A stretch of 64,000 nt of DNA from Penium margaritaceum. Taxonomy: Eukaryota; Streptophyta; Zygnematophyceae; Desmidiales; Peniaceae. The notes beneath the pieces were generated by a model. That model did no database searches. It was not told the DNA's origin and saw only the letters and a list, made by a program, of their open reading frames with translations. Made by a program: the position numbers and the translations under genes. The DNA is taken from contig SZWC01003899.1 of assembly GCA_023375785.1 (NCBI GenBank), forward strand, positions 8,954-72,953. Reading direction: 5' to 3'. This document shows, in pieces, positions 37,672-49,800 of the stretch. Position 1 is the first letter of the stretch. Each line of letters starts with the position of its first letter.

Positions 37672-39937
37672 GTATCCACACCGTGCCACAACGTACTGAA
37701 GGTCATTGTGCTTGCTAGTTAATACGTGATGTTCCCAAACAATTGTTTCCCCCTCTCATTATAATTGACTCGTATTATGAGTTGCCAATGATGACCATAC
37801 ACAGCGGATTTCGTTGGTCAAAGGCAGTACATGTGCCTACTTTGGTCGGTCACTGTGCATGGCAGCCACACCGTGCTACTACTGACTGAAGGTCATTGTA
37901 CTTGCTAGTTGACAACTGATATTCCCAGACCCTTGTTTCCCCCTCTGACCGTTTGTGACTCGTGTTATGGTTTGTGAACGTTAACCACCCATATCGAAAT
38001 TATTTGGTCATGGTCAGTGACATTTGCCTAGTTTGGTTGTTTGGTGAGCATAGTAGCCACACTGTGCCACTACGTATTCAAGTTATTTGTCCTTTCTAGT
38101 CCATGCACAGGGTTCCTAAACCATTGTCTCTCCCTCTGACCATTTGTGACTCGTGTTATGAAATGTCAATGTTGACCACACATAGTGGACTTCTTCCGTC
38201 ATAGTCAGTGACGTTTTCATCCTTTGGTTGGTCACTGTGTACGCTAGCCACACCGTGTCACTACTTGTTGAAGGTCTTCATACTTGCTAGTTGATAACTA
38301 GTGTTCCCAACCCATTGTTTCCCCCTCTGACCACTTGTGACTCGTGTGATGAGTTTTCAACGTTGACAACACACCGTGAAATTCGTTGGTCATGGTTAGT
38401 GACATAAGCCTAGTTTGGTTTGTCCCTGTACGTGGTCACCACACCGTGTCACTACGTATTGAAGGGCTTTGTGCTTTCTAGTTGATAGCTAGTGTTCTCA
38501 AACCATGGTTACCCCCCTCTGACTATCGGTGACTTGTGTTGTGAGTTGTCAAGTGAAACTCGTTGGTCATGGTCAGTGACATATGCATACTCTGGTTGGT
38601 CACTGTGCGTGGTAGCCACGCTATGCCTCTACATTTTGAAGGTATTTGTACTTGCTAGTCGATAACTAGTATTCAGACACCATTATCTTCCACCCTGACC
38701 ATTTGTGACTCGCGTTATGAGTTGTCAAAATTTACGACACTTAGTGAAGTTTTTGGTCATGATCAGTGACATATGCCTACTTTGGTTGGTCATCGTGCAT
38801 GGTATCCACACGGTGCCACAACGTATTGAAGGTCCTTGTGCTTGCTAGTTGATACATGGTATTCCCAACCCATTCTCTCTCCATCTGACCATTTGTGACT
38901 CATATTATGAGTTGTTAACGCTGACAACACACGACGGATTTCTTTGGTCAAAGGTAGTACATATGCCTCCTTTGGTCGGTCATTGTACATGGTAGCCACA
39001 CCGTGCTTATACTGATTGAAGGTCGCTGTACTTGCTAGTTGAGAACTGATATTCACAGACCATTATTTCCCCCACTGACCGTTTGTGACTCGTGTTATGG
39101 TTGGTGAGTGTTGACCACCGATATTGAAATTCTTTCATTATGGTCAGTGACATTTGCCTAGTTTGGTTGTTTGGTGTGCATATTAGCCACACTGTGCCAC
39201 TACGTATTGAAGTTCTTTGTCCTTTCTAGTCAATACATAGGTTTCCCAAACCATTCTCTCCCTCTGACCATTTGTGACTCGTGTTATGAGTTGTTAATGT
39301 TGACCGTACATAGTGTAATTCTTCGGTCATAGTCAGTGACGTGTGCATCCTTCCGTTGGTCTCTGTGCACGCTAGCCACACCGTGCTACTACTTGTTGAA
39401 AATCTTTCTACTTGCTAGTTGATAACTAGTGTTCCCAACCCATGCTTTCCCCCACTGACCATTTGCGACTCGTGTTATGAGTTTTCAACGTTGACCACAC
39501 ACTGTGAAATCCGTTTCGTCATGGTTTGTGACATATGCCTACTTTGGGTTGTCACTGTACATGGCTACCACGCCGTGTCATTACGTATCGAAGATGTTTG
39601 TACTTTCTTGTTGACAGCTAGTGTTCCGAAACCATTCTTAGCCTTCTCTGACTATCTGTGACTCGTGTTGTGAGTTGTCAACGTTGACCACATGAAGTGA
39701 AATTCTTTGGTCATGGTCAGTGACATATGCATACTTTGGTTGGTCACTGTGCATTGTAGCCACACGGTGCCACTGCATGTTGAAGGTATTTGTACTTGCT
39801 AGTCGATAACTAGTATGGAGAAACCACTTTCTTCCACTTTGACCATTTGTGACTCGTGTATGATTTGTCAAACTTTACTACACATGGTGACATTCTTTGG
39901 TCATGGTCAGTGACATTTGGTTGGTCATCGTGCATGG
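37672..39937 (+). repeat. Example 12-mer higher-order unit
   Basis: One full unit counted anchor to anchor. Anchors fall at 37672 (A'), 37862 (B), 38053 (C), 38244 (D), 38435 (E), 38612 (F, shortened by about 14 bp upstream), 38802 (A), 38992 (B), 39183 (C), 39372 (D), 39564 (E) and 39756 (F); the next A' is at 39938. Diagnostic words are: A tatccacaccgtgccacaac, B gtgctactactgactg or gtgcttatactgattg, C catagtagcc followed by catagggttccc, D gcacgctagcc, E catggttaccacgcc, F ttgtagccacactg followed by ccattatcttccac. The two B monomers and the two C monomers also differ, which is what makes the unit 12 rather than 6. Confidence 0.85.
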
Positions 39938-42900
39938 TATCCACACCGTGCCACAACTTACTGAAGGTCATTGTGCTTGCTAGTTGATACCTGGTGCTCC
40001 CAAACAATTGTTTCCCCCTCTGACTACTTGTGACTCATATTATGAGTTGCCAACGTTGACCATACACAACGGATTTCTTTGGTCAAAGGCAGTACATATG
40101 CCTACTTTGGTCGGTCATTGTGCATGGCAGCCACACCGTGCTACTACTGACTGAACGTCGTTGTACTTGCTAGTTGAGAACCGATATTCCCAGACCATTG
40201 TTTCCCCCTCTCACCGTTTGTGACACGTGTTAGGGTTGGTGAACGTTGACCACCCATATTGAAATTATTTGGTCATGGTCAGTGATATATACCTAGTTTG
40301 GTTGTTTGGTGTGCATAGTAGCCACACCGTGCCACTACGTATTGAAGTTGTTTGTCCTTTCTAGTCCATGCATAGGGTTCCCAACCCATTGTCTCTCCCT
40401 CTGACCATTCGTGACTCGTGTTATGAGTTGTCAATGTTGACCACACATAGTGGACTTCTTCCGTCATAGGCAGTGACGTATTCATCCTTTGGTTGGTCAC
40501 TGTGCACGCTAGCCACAGCGTGCCACTAAATGTTGAAGTTCTTCATACTTGCTAGTGGATAACTAGTGTTCACAATCCATTGTTTCCCCCTCTGACCATT
40601 TGTGACTCGTGTGATGAGTTTTCAACATTGACCACACACCGTGAAATTTGTTGGTCATAGTTAGTGACATATGCCTAGTTTGGTTTGTCACTGTACGTGG
40701 TGACCACGTCGTGTCACTACGAAATAAAGGTATTTGTGCATTCTAGTTAATAGTTTTTGTTCCCAAACCATTGTGACCCCCCTCTGACTATGAGTGACTC
40801 GTGATGTGTGTTGTCAACGCTGACCACATGAAGTGAAATTCGTTGGTCATGGTTAGTGACATATGCATCCTTTGGTTGGTCACTGTGCATGGTAGCCATG
40901 CTTTGCCACTACATATTGAAGGTATTTGTACTTGCTAGTGGATAACTAGTATTCACAAACGATTATCTTCCGCCCTGACCATTTGTGACTCGTGTTATGA
41001 GTTGTCAAAGTTTACCACACTTAGTGACATTATTTGGTCATGGCCATTGACATATGCCTACTTTGGTTGGTCATCGTGCATGGTACCCATACCGTGCTAC
41101 AACGTATTGAAGCTCCTTGTGCTTGATATTTGATACTGGGTGTTCCCAAACCACTGTTTCGCCCTCTGACCATTTGTGACACGTATTATGAGTTGTCAAC
41201 ATTGACCACACACAGTGGATTTCTTTGGTCAAAGGCAGTACATATGCCTATTTTGGTTGGTCATTGTGCATGGTAGCCACACCGTGCTACTACTGACTGA
41301 AGGTTGTTGAACTTGCTAGTTGAGAACTGATATTCCCATAGCATTGTTTCCTTCCCTGACCGTTTGTGACTCGTGTTATGGTTGGTCAACGTTGACCACC
41401 CATATTGAAATTCTCTGGTACGGTCACTGACATATGCTTAGTTTGGTTCTTTGGTGTGCATATTAGCCACACCGTGCCACTACGTATTGAAGTTCTTTGT
41501 CCTTTATAGTCGATACACAGGGTTCCCAGCCCATTGTCTCTCCCTCTTACCATTTGTGACTCGTGTTATGAGTTGTCAATGTTGACCACACATAGTGAAC
41601 TTCTTCGGTCATAGTCAGTGACGTATGCATCCATTGGTTGGTCAGTGTGCACGCTAGCTACACCGTGACACTACTTGTTGAAAATCTTTCTACTTGCTAG
41701 TTGATAACTAGAGTTCCCAACCCATTGTTTCCCCCTCTGACCATTTGTGACGCATGTTATGGGTCGTGAATGATGACCACCCATATTGAAATTCTTTGGT
41801 CATGGTTAGTGACATATGCCTAGTTTGGTTTGTCACTGTACGTGGTTACCACGCCGTGTCACTACGTATTGAAGGTCTTTGTACTTTCTAGTCGATACCT
41901 AGTGTTCCCAACCCATTGTTACCCCCCTCTGACTATCAGTGACTCGTGTTGTGAGCTGTCAACGCTGACCACATGAAGTGAAAATCGTTGGTCATGGTCA
42001 GTGACATATGCATACTTTCGTTGGTCACTGTGCATGGTAGCCACGCTATGTCACTACATATTGAAGGTATTTGTACTTGCTAGTCGATAACTAGTATTCA
42101 CAAACCATTATCTTCTACCCTGACCATTTTTGACTCGTGTTACGAGTTGTCAAAGTTTACCACACTTAGTGAATTTATTTGGTCATGGTTAGTGACATAT
42201 GCCTACTTTGGTTGGTCATCGTGTATGGTATCCACACCGTGCCAGAACTTATTGAAGGTCCTTGTGCTTGCTAGTTGAAACCTGGTGTTCCCAAACCATT
42301 GTCTCTCCATCTCACCATTTGTGACACCTATTATGAGCTGTCAACGCTGACCACACACATCGGATTTCTTTGGTCAAAGGTAGTACATATGCCTACTTTG
42401 GTCGGTCATTGTGCATGGTAGCCACACCGTGCTTATACTGATTGAAAGTAGCTATACTAGCTAGTTGAGAACTGATATTCACAGACCATTTTTTCCCCCT
42501 CTGACCGTTCGTGACTCGGTTATGGTTGGTGAATGTTGACCACCCATATTGAAATTCTTTGGTCATGGTCAGTGACATATGCCTAGTTTGGTTGTTTGGT
42601 GTGCATAGTAGCCACACCGTGCCACTACGTATTGAAGTTCTTTGTCCTTTCTAGTCAATACACAGGGTTCCCAAACTATTGTCTCTCCCTCTGACCATGT
42701 GTGACTCGTGTTATGAGTTGTCAATGTTGACCATACATAGTGGACTTCTTCGGTCATAGTCAGTGACGTGTGCATCATTTGGTTGGTCACTGTGCACGCC
42801 AGCCACACCGTGCCACTACTTGTTGAAAATCTTTCTACTTGCTTGTTGATAACTATTGTTGCCAATCCATGGTTTCCCCCACTAACCATTTGCGACTCTT

Positions 42901-43744
42901 GTTATGAGGTTTCAACGTTGACCACACACTATGAAATCCCTTTGGTCATGGTTTGTGACATATGCCTACTCTGGTTTGTCACTGTACATGGTTACCACGC
43001 CGTGTCATTACGTATCGGAGGTCTTTGTGCTTTCTTGTTGATAGCTAGTATTCCCAAACCATTGTTAGCCCCCTCTGACTATCTGTGACTCGTGTTGTGA
43101 GTTGTAAGTGTTGACCACATGAAGTGAAATGATTTGTTCATGGTAAGTGACATATGCATACTTTGGTTGGTCACTGTGCATTGTAGCCACACTGTGCCAC
43201 TACATATTGAAGGTATTTGTACTTGCTAGTCCATTACTAGTATTCACAAATGATTATCTTCCACCATGACCATTTGTGACCCGTGTTATGAGTTGTCAAA
43301 GTTTACCACACTTAGTGACATTTGGTCATTGTCATTGACATATGCCTACTTTGGTTGGTCATCGTGCATGGTATCCACAATGGTCCACAATGTATTGAAG
43401 CTCCTTGTGCTTGCTATTTGATACTTGGTGTTCCCAAACCATTGTTCCCCACCTGACCATTTGTGACTCGTATTATGAGTATTCAAAGTTGACCACACAC
43501 ATCGGATTTCTTTGGTCAAAGGCAGTACATATGCCTACTTTGGTCAGTCATTGTGCATGGTAGCCACACTGTGCTACTACTGACTGAAGCTCGTTGTACT
43601 TGCTAGTTGAGAACTGATATTCCCATAAAATACTTTCCTCCTCTGACCGTTTGTGACTCGTGTTATGGTTGGTCAACGTTGACTACCCATATTGAAATTC
43701 TCTGGTCATGATCAGTAACATATGCCTAGTTTGGTTATTTGGTG

Positions 43745-43965
43745 TGCATATTAGCCACACCGTGCCACTACGTATTGAAGTTTTTTGCCCTTTCTAGTCA
43801 ATGCATAGGGTTCCCAAACCATTGTCTCTCCCTCTGACAATTTGTGAATTGTGTTCTGAGTGACTCGTGTTTTTAGTTGTCAACATTGACCACATGAAGT
43901 GGAATTCTTTGGTCATGGTCAGTGACACATGCATACTTTGGTTGGTCAATGTTCATTGTAGCCAC
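43745..43965 (+). repeat. C/E monomer fusion with phase shift
   Basis: A C monomer (anchor near 43751) runs, near 43860, into the rear of an E monomer, and the next anchor (F) is at 43958. The spacing is 207 bp rather than 191, and D plus most of E is missing. The word gtgactcgtgtt-like is doubled at the junction, so the exchange was slightly out of register. Confidence 0.7.
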
Positions 43966-45246
43966 ACTCTTCCACTACATATTGAAGGTATTTGTACCTG
44001 CTAGTCAATAACTAGTATTAGAAAACCATTATCTTCCACCCTGACCATTTGTGACTCGTGTTATGAGTTGTCAATGTTTACCACACTTAGTGAAATCATT
44101 TGGTCATGGTCATTGACATATGCCTACTTTGGTTGGTCATCGTGCATGGTATCCACACCGTGCCACAACCTATTGAAGCACCTTGGTGTTGCTATTTGAT
44201 ACTTGGTGTTCCCAAACCATTGTCTCCCCCTCTGACCATTTGTGACTCGTAGTATGAGTTGTCAACGTTGACCACACCCAGCGGATTTCTTTGGTCAAAG
44301 GCAGTAGATATGCCTACTTTGGTCGGTCATTGTGCATGGTAGCCACATCGTGCTGCTACTGACTGAAGGTCGTTGGACTTGCTAGTTGAGAACTGATATT
44401 CCCATAGCATAGTTTCCTCCCCTGACCTTTTGTGACTCGTGTTATGGTTGGTGAATGTTGACCACCCATATTGAAATTCTCTGGTCATGATCAGTGACAT
44501 ATGCCTAGTTTGGTTGTTTGGTGTGCATATTAGCCACACCGTGCCACTACGTATTGAAGTTTTTTTCCCTCTCTAGTGGATGCATAGGGTTCCCAAACCA
44601 TTGTCTCTTCCTCTGACCATTTGCGACTCGTGTTATGAGTTGTAAATATTGACCATACATAGTGGACTTCTTCGGTCATAGTCAATGACGTATGCATCGT
44701 TTGGTTGGTCACTGTGTATGCTAGCCATATCGTGCCACTTCTTGTTGAAGGTCTTTGTACTTGCTAGTTGATAACTAGTCTTCCCAACCCATTGTGTCCC
44801 CCTCTGACCATTTGTGACTTGTGTCATGCGTTTTCAACGTTGACCACACACTGTGAAATTCTTTTGGCCATGATTAGTGACATGTGCCTACTTTGGTTTG
44901 TCACTAATAATGTTTACCACGCCGTGTCACTACGTATCATAGGTCTCTATGCTTTCTAGTTGATAGCTAGTGTTCCCAAACCATTGTTACCCCCCTCTGA
45001 ATATCTGTGACTCGTGTTGTGAGTTGTCAACATTGACCACATGAAGTGAAATTCTTTGGTCATGGTCAGTGACATGCATACGTTGGTTGGTCACTGTGCA
45101 TTACAGCCACACTTTGCCACTGCATATTGAAGGTATTTGTACTTGCTAGTCGATAACTAGTATTTTAGAAACCATTATCTTCCACTCTGACCATTTTTGA
45201 CTCGTGTTATGAGTTGTCAAAGTTTACCACACATGGTGACATTCTT

Positions 45247-45251
45247 TGGTC
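45247..45251. repeat. Target-site duplication TGGTC, left copy
   Basis: TGGTC is repeated at 50963-50967 right after the 3' LTR. The empty satellite site reads ctttggtcatggtcag with the word once at that place. Confidence 0.85.
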
Positions 45252-45301
45252 TGTTGACATGGTGTGCCCCTTGCCATGAGTGCCGTTGATCGTACTCCCT
45301 G

Positions 45302-45327
45302 GTTCGACCACTGAGGAGTAGTCGAAC
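45302..45327. promoter_or_regulatory. LTR inverted repeat 1
   Basis: GTTCGACCACT pairs with AGTAGTCGAAC across a 4-base GAGG loop, with one mismatch. The 3' LTR copy (50283-50308) is a perfect 11-bp palindrome arm. It could be a protein-binding dyad or an RNA hairpin in the transcript; its role is unknown. Confidence 0.6.
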
Positions 45328-45606
45328 ACCTGATCTGACTTTAGATTTAGATTACTTGGATTTTTCCATGCAGGATCGAGCTTTGAATCGCTCGATTTGA
45401 GTGAGTATTCAGAAAGTTAGCCTAGCCCGAAAATCGGATGTTGGGCGTGTGGAATCTGGCACCCGCCGTAGGTGGCGGGATAATCCACCGCCAGTGATCC
45501 TAGTTCGTCTCCAATGAGGTCCAGAGGCACATGGGCCATGAAGGAATGAATGTGGATGGTCCCCTGGACCAAGGCATGCCCCTCCCCACGTTGGGATGAC
45601 AGCAAG

Positions 45607-45636
45607 GGCGCTTCGACAGGCCACCGTCGAAGCGCC
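45607..45636. promoter_or_regulatory. LTR inverted repeat 2
   Basis: The arms GGCGCTTCGAC and GTCGAAGCGCC are 11 bases long and perfect, with an 8-base loop. The 3' LTR copy (50588-50617) is also perfect. It shares the TTCGAC core with inverted repeat 1, so one factor might bind both, but that is inference. Confidence 0.6.
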
Positions 45637-45777
45637 TCCCGTCGCTACCGTTCGTGGGCATGGTGGGCGGCTCGGCTCCACCAAGGGTTGCTTCGACAGC
45701 CATAGCAGGGGCTCTACTGCTCCGATTTGGGCGTGCTTGGATGCGTTGGAAAGCTGAGATCACAGGCTATAAGAATC

Positions 45778-45784
45778 TGATGTA
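45778..45784 (+). promoter_or_regulatory. Possible TATA box of the 5' LTR
   Basis: TATAAGA lies about 200 bases before the LTR end and is unchanged in the 3' LTR (50749-50755). It is a weaker match than the TATA box of the other copia element. Confidence 0.35.
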
Positions 45785-45983
45785 ATCTCACTATGCAAGG
45801 CAACAAAAACTTGTTTCGATTCAGATCTACTGAATGCGACGTGTTCTGCCCACTCACATCCGTGATCCTTGTGCTCCACACTCTTCACCATTGGTGTCCA
45901 TTGGCTGTCCAAACCTTGGTAGCGTGAACCAGTGAGAGGTAGGCATCCTTCAGGGTGCCTCCACACCTACTAGAGCCAACAAA

Positions 45984-45998
45984 GGGTTATGGGCCCAC
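45984..45998 (+). other. Primer-binding site for a half initiator tRNA-Met
   Basis: GGGTTATGGGCCCAC starts two bases after the 5' LTR and complements 15 bases of the anticodon arm of plant-type initiator tRNA-Met. Reverse transcription would then prime from an internally cleaved tRNA half, as known for Drosophila copia, rather than from the tRNA 3' end used by most plant copia elements. Confidence 0.82.
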
Positions 45999-46048
45999 GT
46001 GCCTAGACGGACCCTAGCTCTTCAAGCTTCACGCTACCGCCGCGCGCC

Positions 46049-46816
46049 ATGGCAACGACCGAGCAAGAGAGCATCGGCGCCTTCTCCAAGTTTGATGGAA
46101 ACGGCTTCCCCTTGTGGAGGCGGCAGTTTGAGGTCTACCTCGATGACAAGGGTCTGCTTGAGCTGGTCAACGATGAAGAAACTGCGCCTCCGGATACCGC
46201 GATGCCGGAGGAAGTGGACAAGTACAATAACCGCAACAAGAAGGCGCTTGCATTGTTGGTGTTAGCGCTTGCACCGCCGCAGCGCGCACTGATTCAAGGA
46301 TGCACGGAGGCCGCGGAGGCCTGGAAGAAACTCTGCACCATCTACCAGTCCACCAACCTTGCTAACCAGCTCTTTGTCTTCAAGAGGCTCGTCACCCTCC
46401 GAGCCAACGAAGACGACAACATCATGGAGATCCTGCAGCAGATTGAGTCTCTTACTGCCGAGTGCGTAGCCACTGGATGGAAGGTTGACCCTCAGCTGCA
46501 AGCCATGATCCTCCTTCTGGCCTTGCCAGACAGTTGGAGTCCCATGATCAGCGTCGTAGGCGGCTGGTCCACCGATGAGCTGAAGTACCCGAAGGTGGCT
46601 GAGTACGTCCGCAATGAATGGATGCGGCGTGGTGGGAGAGAGAGTGGGGCAACATCAAGTTCCGCCTATGCAGTCCGCCCTCAAGTAGGAGGGGGAGGCC
46701 AGAAGGTGAAGGGTGCTAACCAGGGCACCAAGAGAGGTGACAACAAAGGGGAGTGCTACAACTGTAGCAAACAGGGCCACTATGCACGCAACTGCCCCAA
46801 CAAGAAGTCGGACTAG
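46049..46816 (+). CDS. gag: Copia Gag (capsid/nucleocapsid) protein, 255 residues
   Basis: This is the structural protein that would form the virus-like particle and package element RNA in the cytoplasm. It starts 67 bases after the LTR at the first ATG in a good context (gccATGg). The N-terminal part has FDGNGFPLWRRQFEVYLDD (from about residue 15), followed by the LALLVLAL and LANQLFVFKRL stretches usual in copia gag (UBN2/Retrotran_gag families). A CCHC zinc knuckle, CYNCSKQGHYARNC, lies at residues 236-249 near the C terminus. Gag and pol are in the same frame as two neighbouring reading frames. Whether Pol is made by read-through or by another route cannot be told from sequence. GC-rich codon use sets it off from the AT-richer satellite. 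Confidence 0.92.
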   Translation: MATTEQESIGAFSKFDGNGFPLWRRQFEVYLDDKGLLELVNDEETAPPDTAMPEEVDKYNNRNKKALALLVLALAPPQRALIQGCTEAAEAWKKLCTIYQSTNLANQLFVFKRLVTLRANEDDNIMEILQQIESLTAECVATGWKVDPQLQAMILLLALPDSWSPMISVVGGWSTDELKYPKVAEYVRNEWMRRGGRESGATSSSAYAVRPQVGGGGQKVKGANQGTKRGDNKGECYNCSKQGHYARNCPNKKSD

Positions 46817-46849
46817 CCTGGGAAGGGCGGGAAGAAGGACACCCAAGCC

Positions 46850-49800
46850 ATGATTGCCAGGGAGTCTACCGACTTGACAGATCCGGAAGTCACTGTGATC
46901 GACTCCGGATCAGGCTGCCACACACAATGCAACCGGGCGGCATTCGTCACCTATGGCACCACCGAGCGGCGCATGACAGTGGCCAATGGCAAAACAGAGT
47001 TGGCCGCGGGCGAAGGCAATGTTCGAATTGAGTCGGTGGTGAACGGGAAAGTCATTCCGTGCACCATTTACGACGTGCTCCACATGCCCAACTTTGGGGT
47101 AAATCTGCTGTCAGTGAGCCGCCTTACCGACAAGGGGCTCGAGGTACTCTTCAACAAGAAGGAGGCCATCATCCGGAAGGAGGGAGATGGCGAGGTGATT
47201 GCGCGTGGTAAGAGGGAGGAGGACCTCTATCTTCTTCGCACCAAGGTCCTTGCCGATGCGGTAAGGACTGACGCCGTCAACCTCGTGACAAAGGATGAAG
47301 GAAATCTGGACCTATGGCACCGCCGCCTATGTCACATCGCTCCCTCAACTGTGAGGGACATGGCGAAGAAGGAAGTGGTGCACGGCCTTGAGGTCAAGGG
47401 CCTGGATGCAGCCAAGAATGCCGTGTGCGAGCCATGCGTGGTGGGCAAGGCGACACGGCAGCCGTTTGACGGAAAAGGGACGCGTGCATCGACGAAGTTG
47501 GAGGTGGTGCATACGGATGTGTGCGGACCGTTCGAGCCCTCCATTGGTGGGGCTCGCTACTTCGTCACCTTCATCGACGACCACAGCCGCAAGCTCTGCC
47601 TCTACATCATCAAGAGGAAGAGCGATGTCTTGTCATGCATGCAGGAATTCGTGGCGGCTGTGGAGCGGCAAAAAGAGTTGAAGGTGAAGGCATTCCGGAG
47701 CGACAACGGTGGCGAGTACGAGGGCTGCTCGGCGTGGATGAAGAGCAACCGGATCGCGTGGCAGAAAACTATGCCACACTCTCCGCAGCAGAACGGCGTT
47801 GCCGAGAGGGTGAACCGCACCATCCTCAACATGGTCCGGTCCATGTTGAGCGATGCTGGCCTCGCGCAGCGGTACTGGGGCGAGGCGGCACGGACAGCGG
47901 CGTACATCATGAACCTGATGGCGACGAAGCCGCTAAAGGACGCGGAGTCCAAGGTGTGGAAGACGCCACAAGAAGTGTGGAGCGGGAGGAAGCCAGCTGT
48001 GGCACACCTCCGCACGTTTGGTTGCGTTGCACATGCTATTGTGCAGGCACGGGAGGGGCGGGGCAAGCTGGACCCGCGGACTCGCCGGTGCATCTTCGTC
48101 GGGTACGAGAGCGGAAGCAAGGCTTATCGGCTCTTTGACCCACGGAGGCAGCGGATCGTGAAGAGTCACGATGTCACGTTTGACGAGGAGAGTCGTTGGA
48201 CGGACAAGGACGCGGGTCTCTCCAAGCGTGGGGAGTGGCTGCCACTCCTCGAGGGGGAGACGCCGGAGGACGCAAAAGAGGGTGACGTCCAAGCGGCTCC
48301 AACCGGCGACAACCATCCGGGGGATGGGGGAGCGGCTGATTTGCTTTCAGCCGAGTCAGACGATGATTGCAAAGCGCCGGTAGCAGTGGAGCTGAACGAG
48401 GAGGCGGGGAGCGAGCCCGCATCTCCACAGTCCCCAAGAGAGGGGGAGCAGGTCAGCGGTGCAAGTGGGGCCGCGAGAGGGCAGCAGCAGCAGCAGCAGC
48501 CTCAACAACAGCAGCCCCGGCAAAGCGGACGCACAAGAAGGACGGCAAAACGATACGATGTCGCACAGGGCACCTGGACTGGGTTTGCTCGAGCATTCTT
48601 TGCGCAAGAGGAGCCCGAGACCGTCAAGGAGGCATTGCAGCAGAACGATGGGGCTGAGTGGGAAGGAGCCATAAAATCTGAGCTCGCCTCCCACGAAGAG
48701 AACGGCACTTGGCAGCTGATTGACAGACCGGAGGGTGCGAAAATCATCGGCTCCAAGTGGATCTTCAAGACGAAGCTCACTAAGGAGGGGAAGGTGGAGC
48801 GGTACAAGGCACGGCTGGTGGCGAAGGGGTACGCCCAGCGAAAGGGAGAACACTACGACGAAACCTTCGCACCGGTGGCGAAGTTTGCCTCGATCCGTTC
48901 CATCCTCTCAGTGGCGGCGGCGCGCGACTACGAAGTCCACCAAATGGACGTGAAAACCGTGTTTCTCAATGGCGACCTGGACAAGGAGATCCTTATGGAG
49001 GTGCCTGAGGGGGTGGACGCGCCGCCGGGGAAGGTGTGCCGGCTTCGCAAGGTGCTCTACGGGCTGAAGCAAGCGCCACTCATGTGGTACCTGAAAATGG
49101 ACGGCTTCATGGCCGAGCTTGGCTTCAAGCGCTGCGAGGTGGATCACAGCGTGTACGTGCGAAGGCAGCCGGGGTTGCACCAGATTGTGGTCCTCTACGT
49201 GGATGACCTCATCCTAGTGTCATCGGACATGGAGGAGTTGGTGAAACTGAAGCGGCAGCTGGGCAGTCGGTTCAAAATGACCGACATGGGCGAGCTCGAG
49301 TACTACCTCGGCGTCGCCATCAAGAGGGACCGCAAAGCACGCATGCTGGAGATGGGGCAGGCAAAGTACGTGCAAGAGGTGCTCCGCCGCTACAACATGG
49401 AGGAGTGCAACTCCATCGGCACACCCATGACCACCACATGTGAGCTAAGCTCGAGCATGGGCCCGAATACGGATGAGGAGAAGGAGGAGATGGCAGGAGT
49501 GCCATACCAGTCTGCGGTGGGGAGCATCATGTATGCTATGGTGGCGATGCGGTCCGACCTGGCCTTTGCGGAGGGCCAAGTAAGCTGCTACGTTGCTGAC
49601 CCCGGGCCGTTGCATTGGCAAGCGGTGAAGCGGATCCTCCGCTATCTCAAGGCGACAAAACAGTTGCGGCTCGTGTTTGGAGGGGGAGCGCGTGATGACT
49701 CCCTCGAGTTGGTCGGCTACTCCGATGCCGACTGGGCTGGTGATGTGGATGACAGAAAATCAATGTCGGGGTACGTGTTTGTGCTTGGTGGTGCAGCAGT

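Larger units (their letters stand above)
34543..45251 (+). repeat. 191-bp satellite array, segment 7 (clear 12-mer higher-order repeat)
   Basis: About 56 monomers. The A' junction word catatggttggtcatcg (or a close variant) recurs at about 35366, 37651 and 39921, that is 2285 and 2270 bp apart, with a normal A monomer midway. The unit is therefore two unlike hexamers. A phase break lies near 43860, where a C monomer runs directly into an E monomer. The last monomers are cut by the copia element at 45252. No gene is seen. Confidence 0.93.
45252..45981 (+). repeat. 5' LTR of the nearly whole copia element
   Basis: The 730-bp LTR matches 50233-50962 over its whole length with about 21 substitutions and no length change. 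It holds two strong inverted repeats built on TTCGAC/GTCGAA (45302-45327 and 45607-45636) and a weak TATA-like TATAAGA (45778-45784). Confidence 0.95.
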
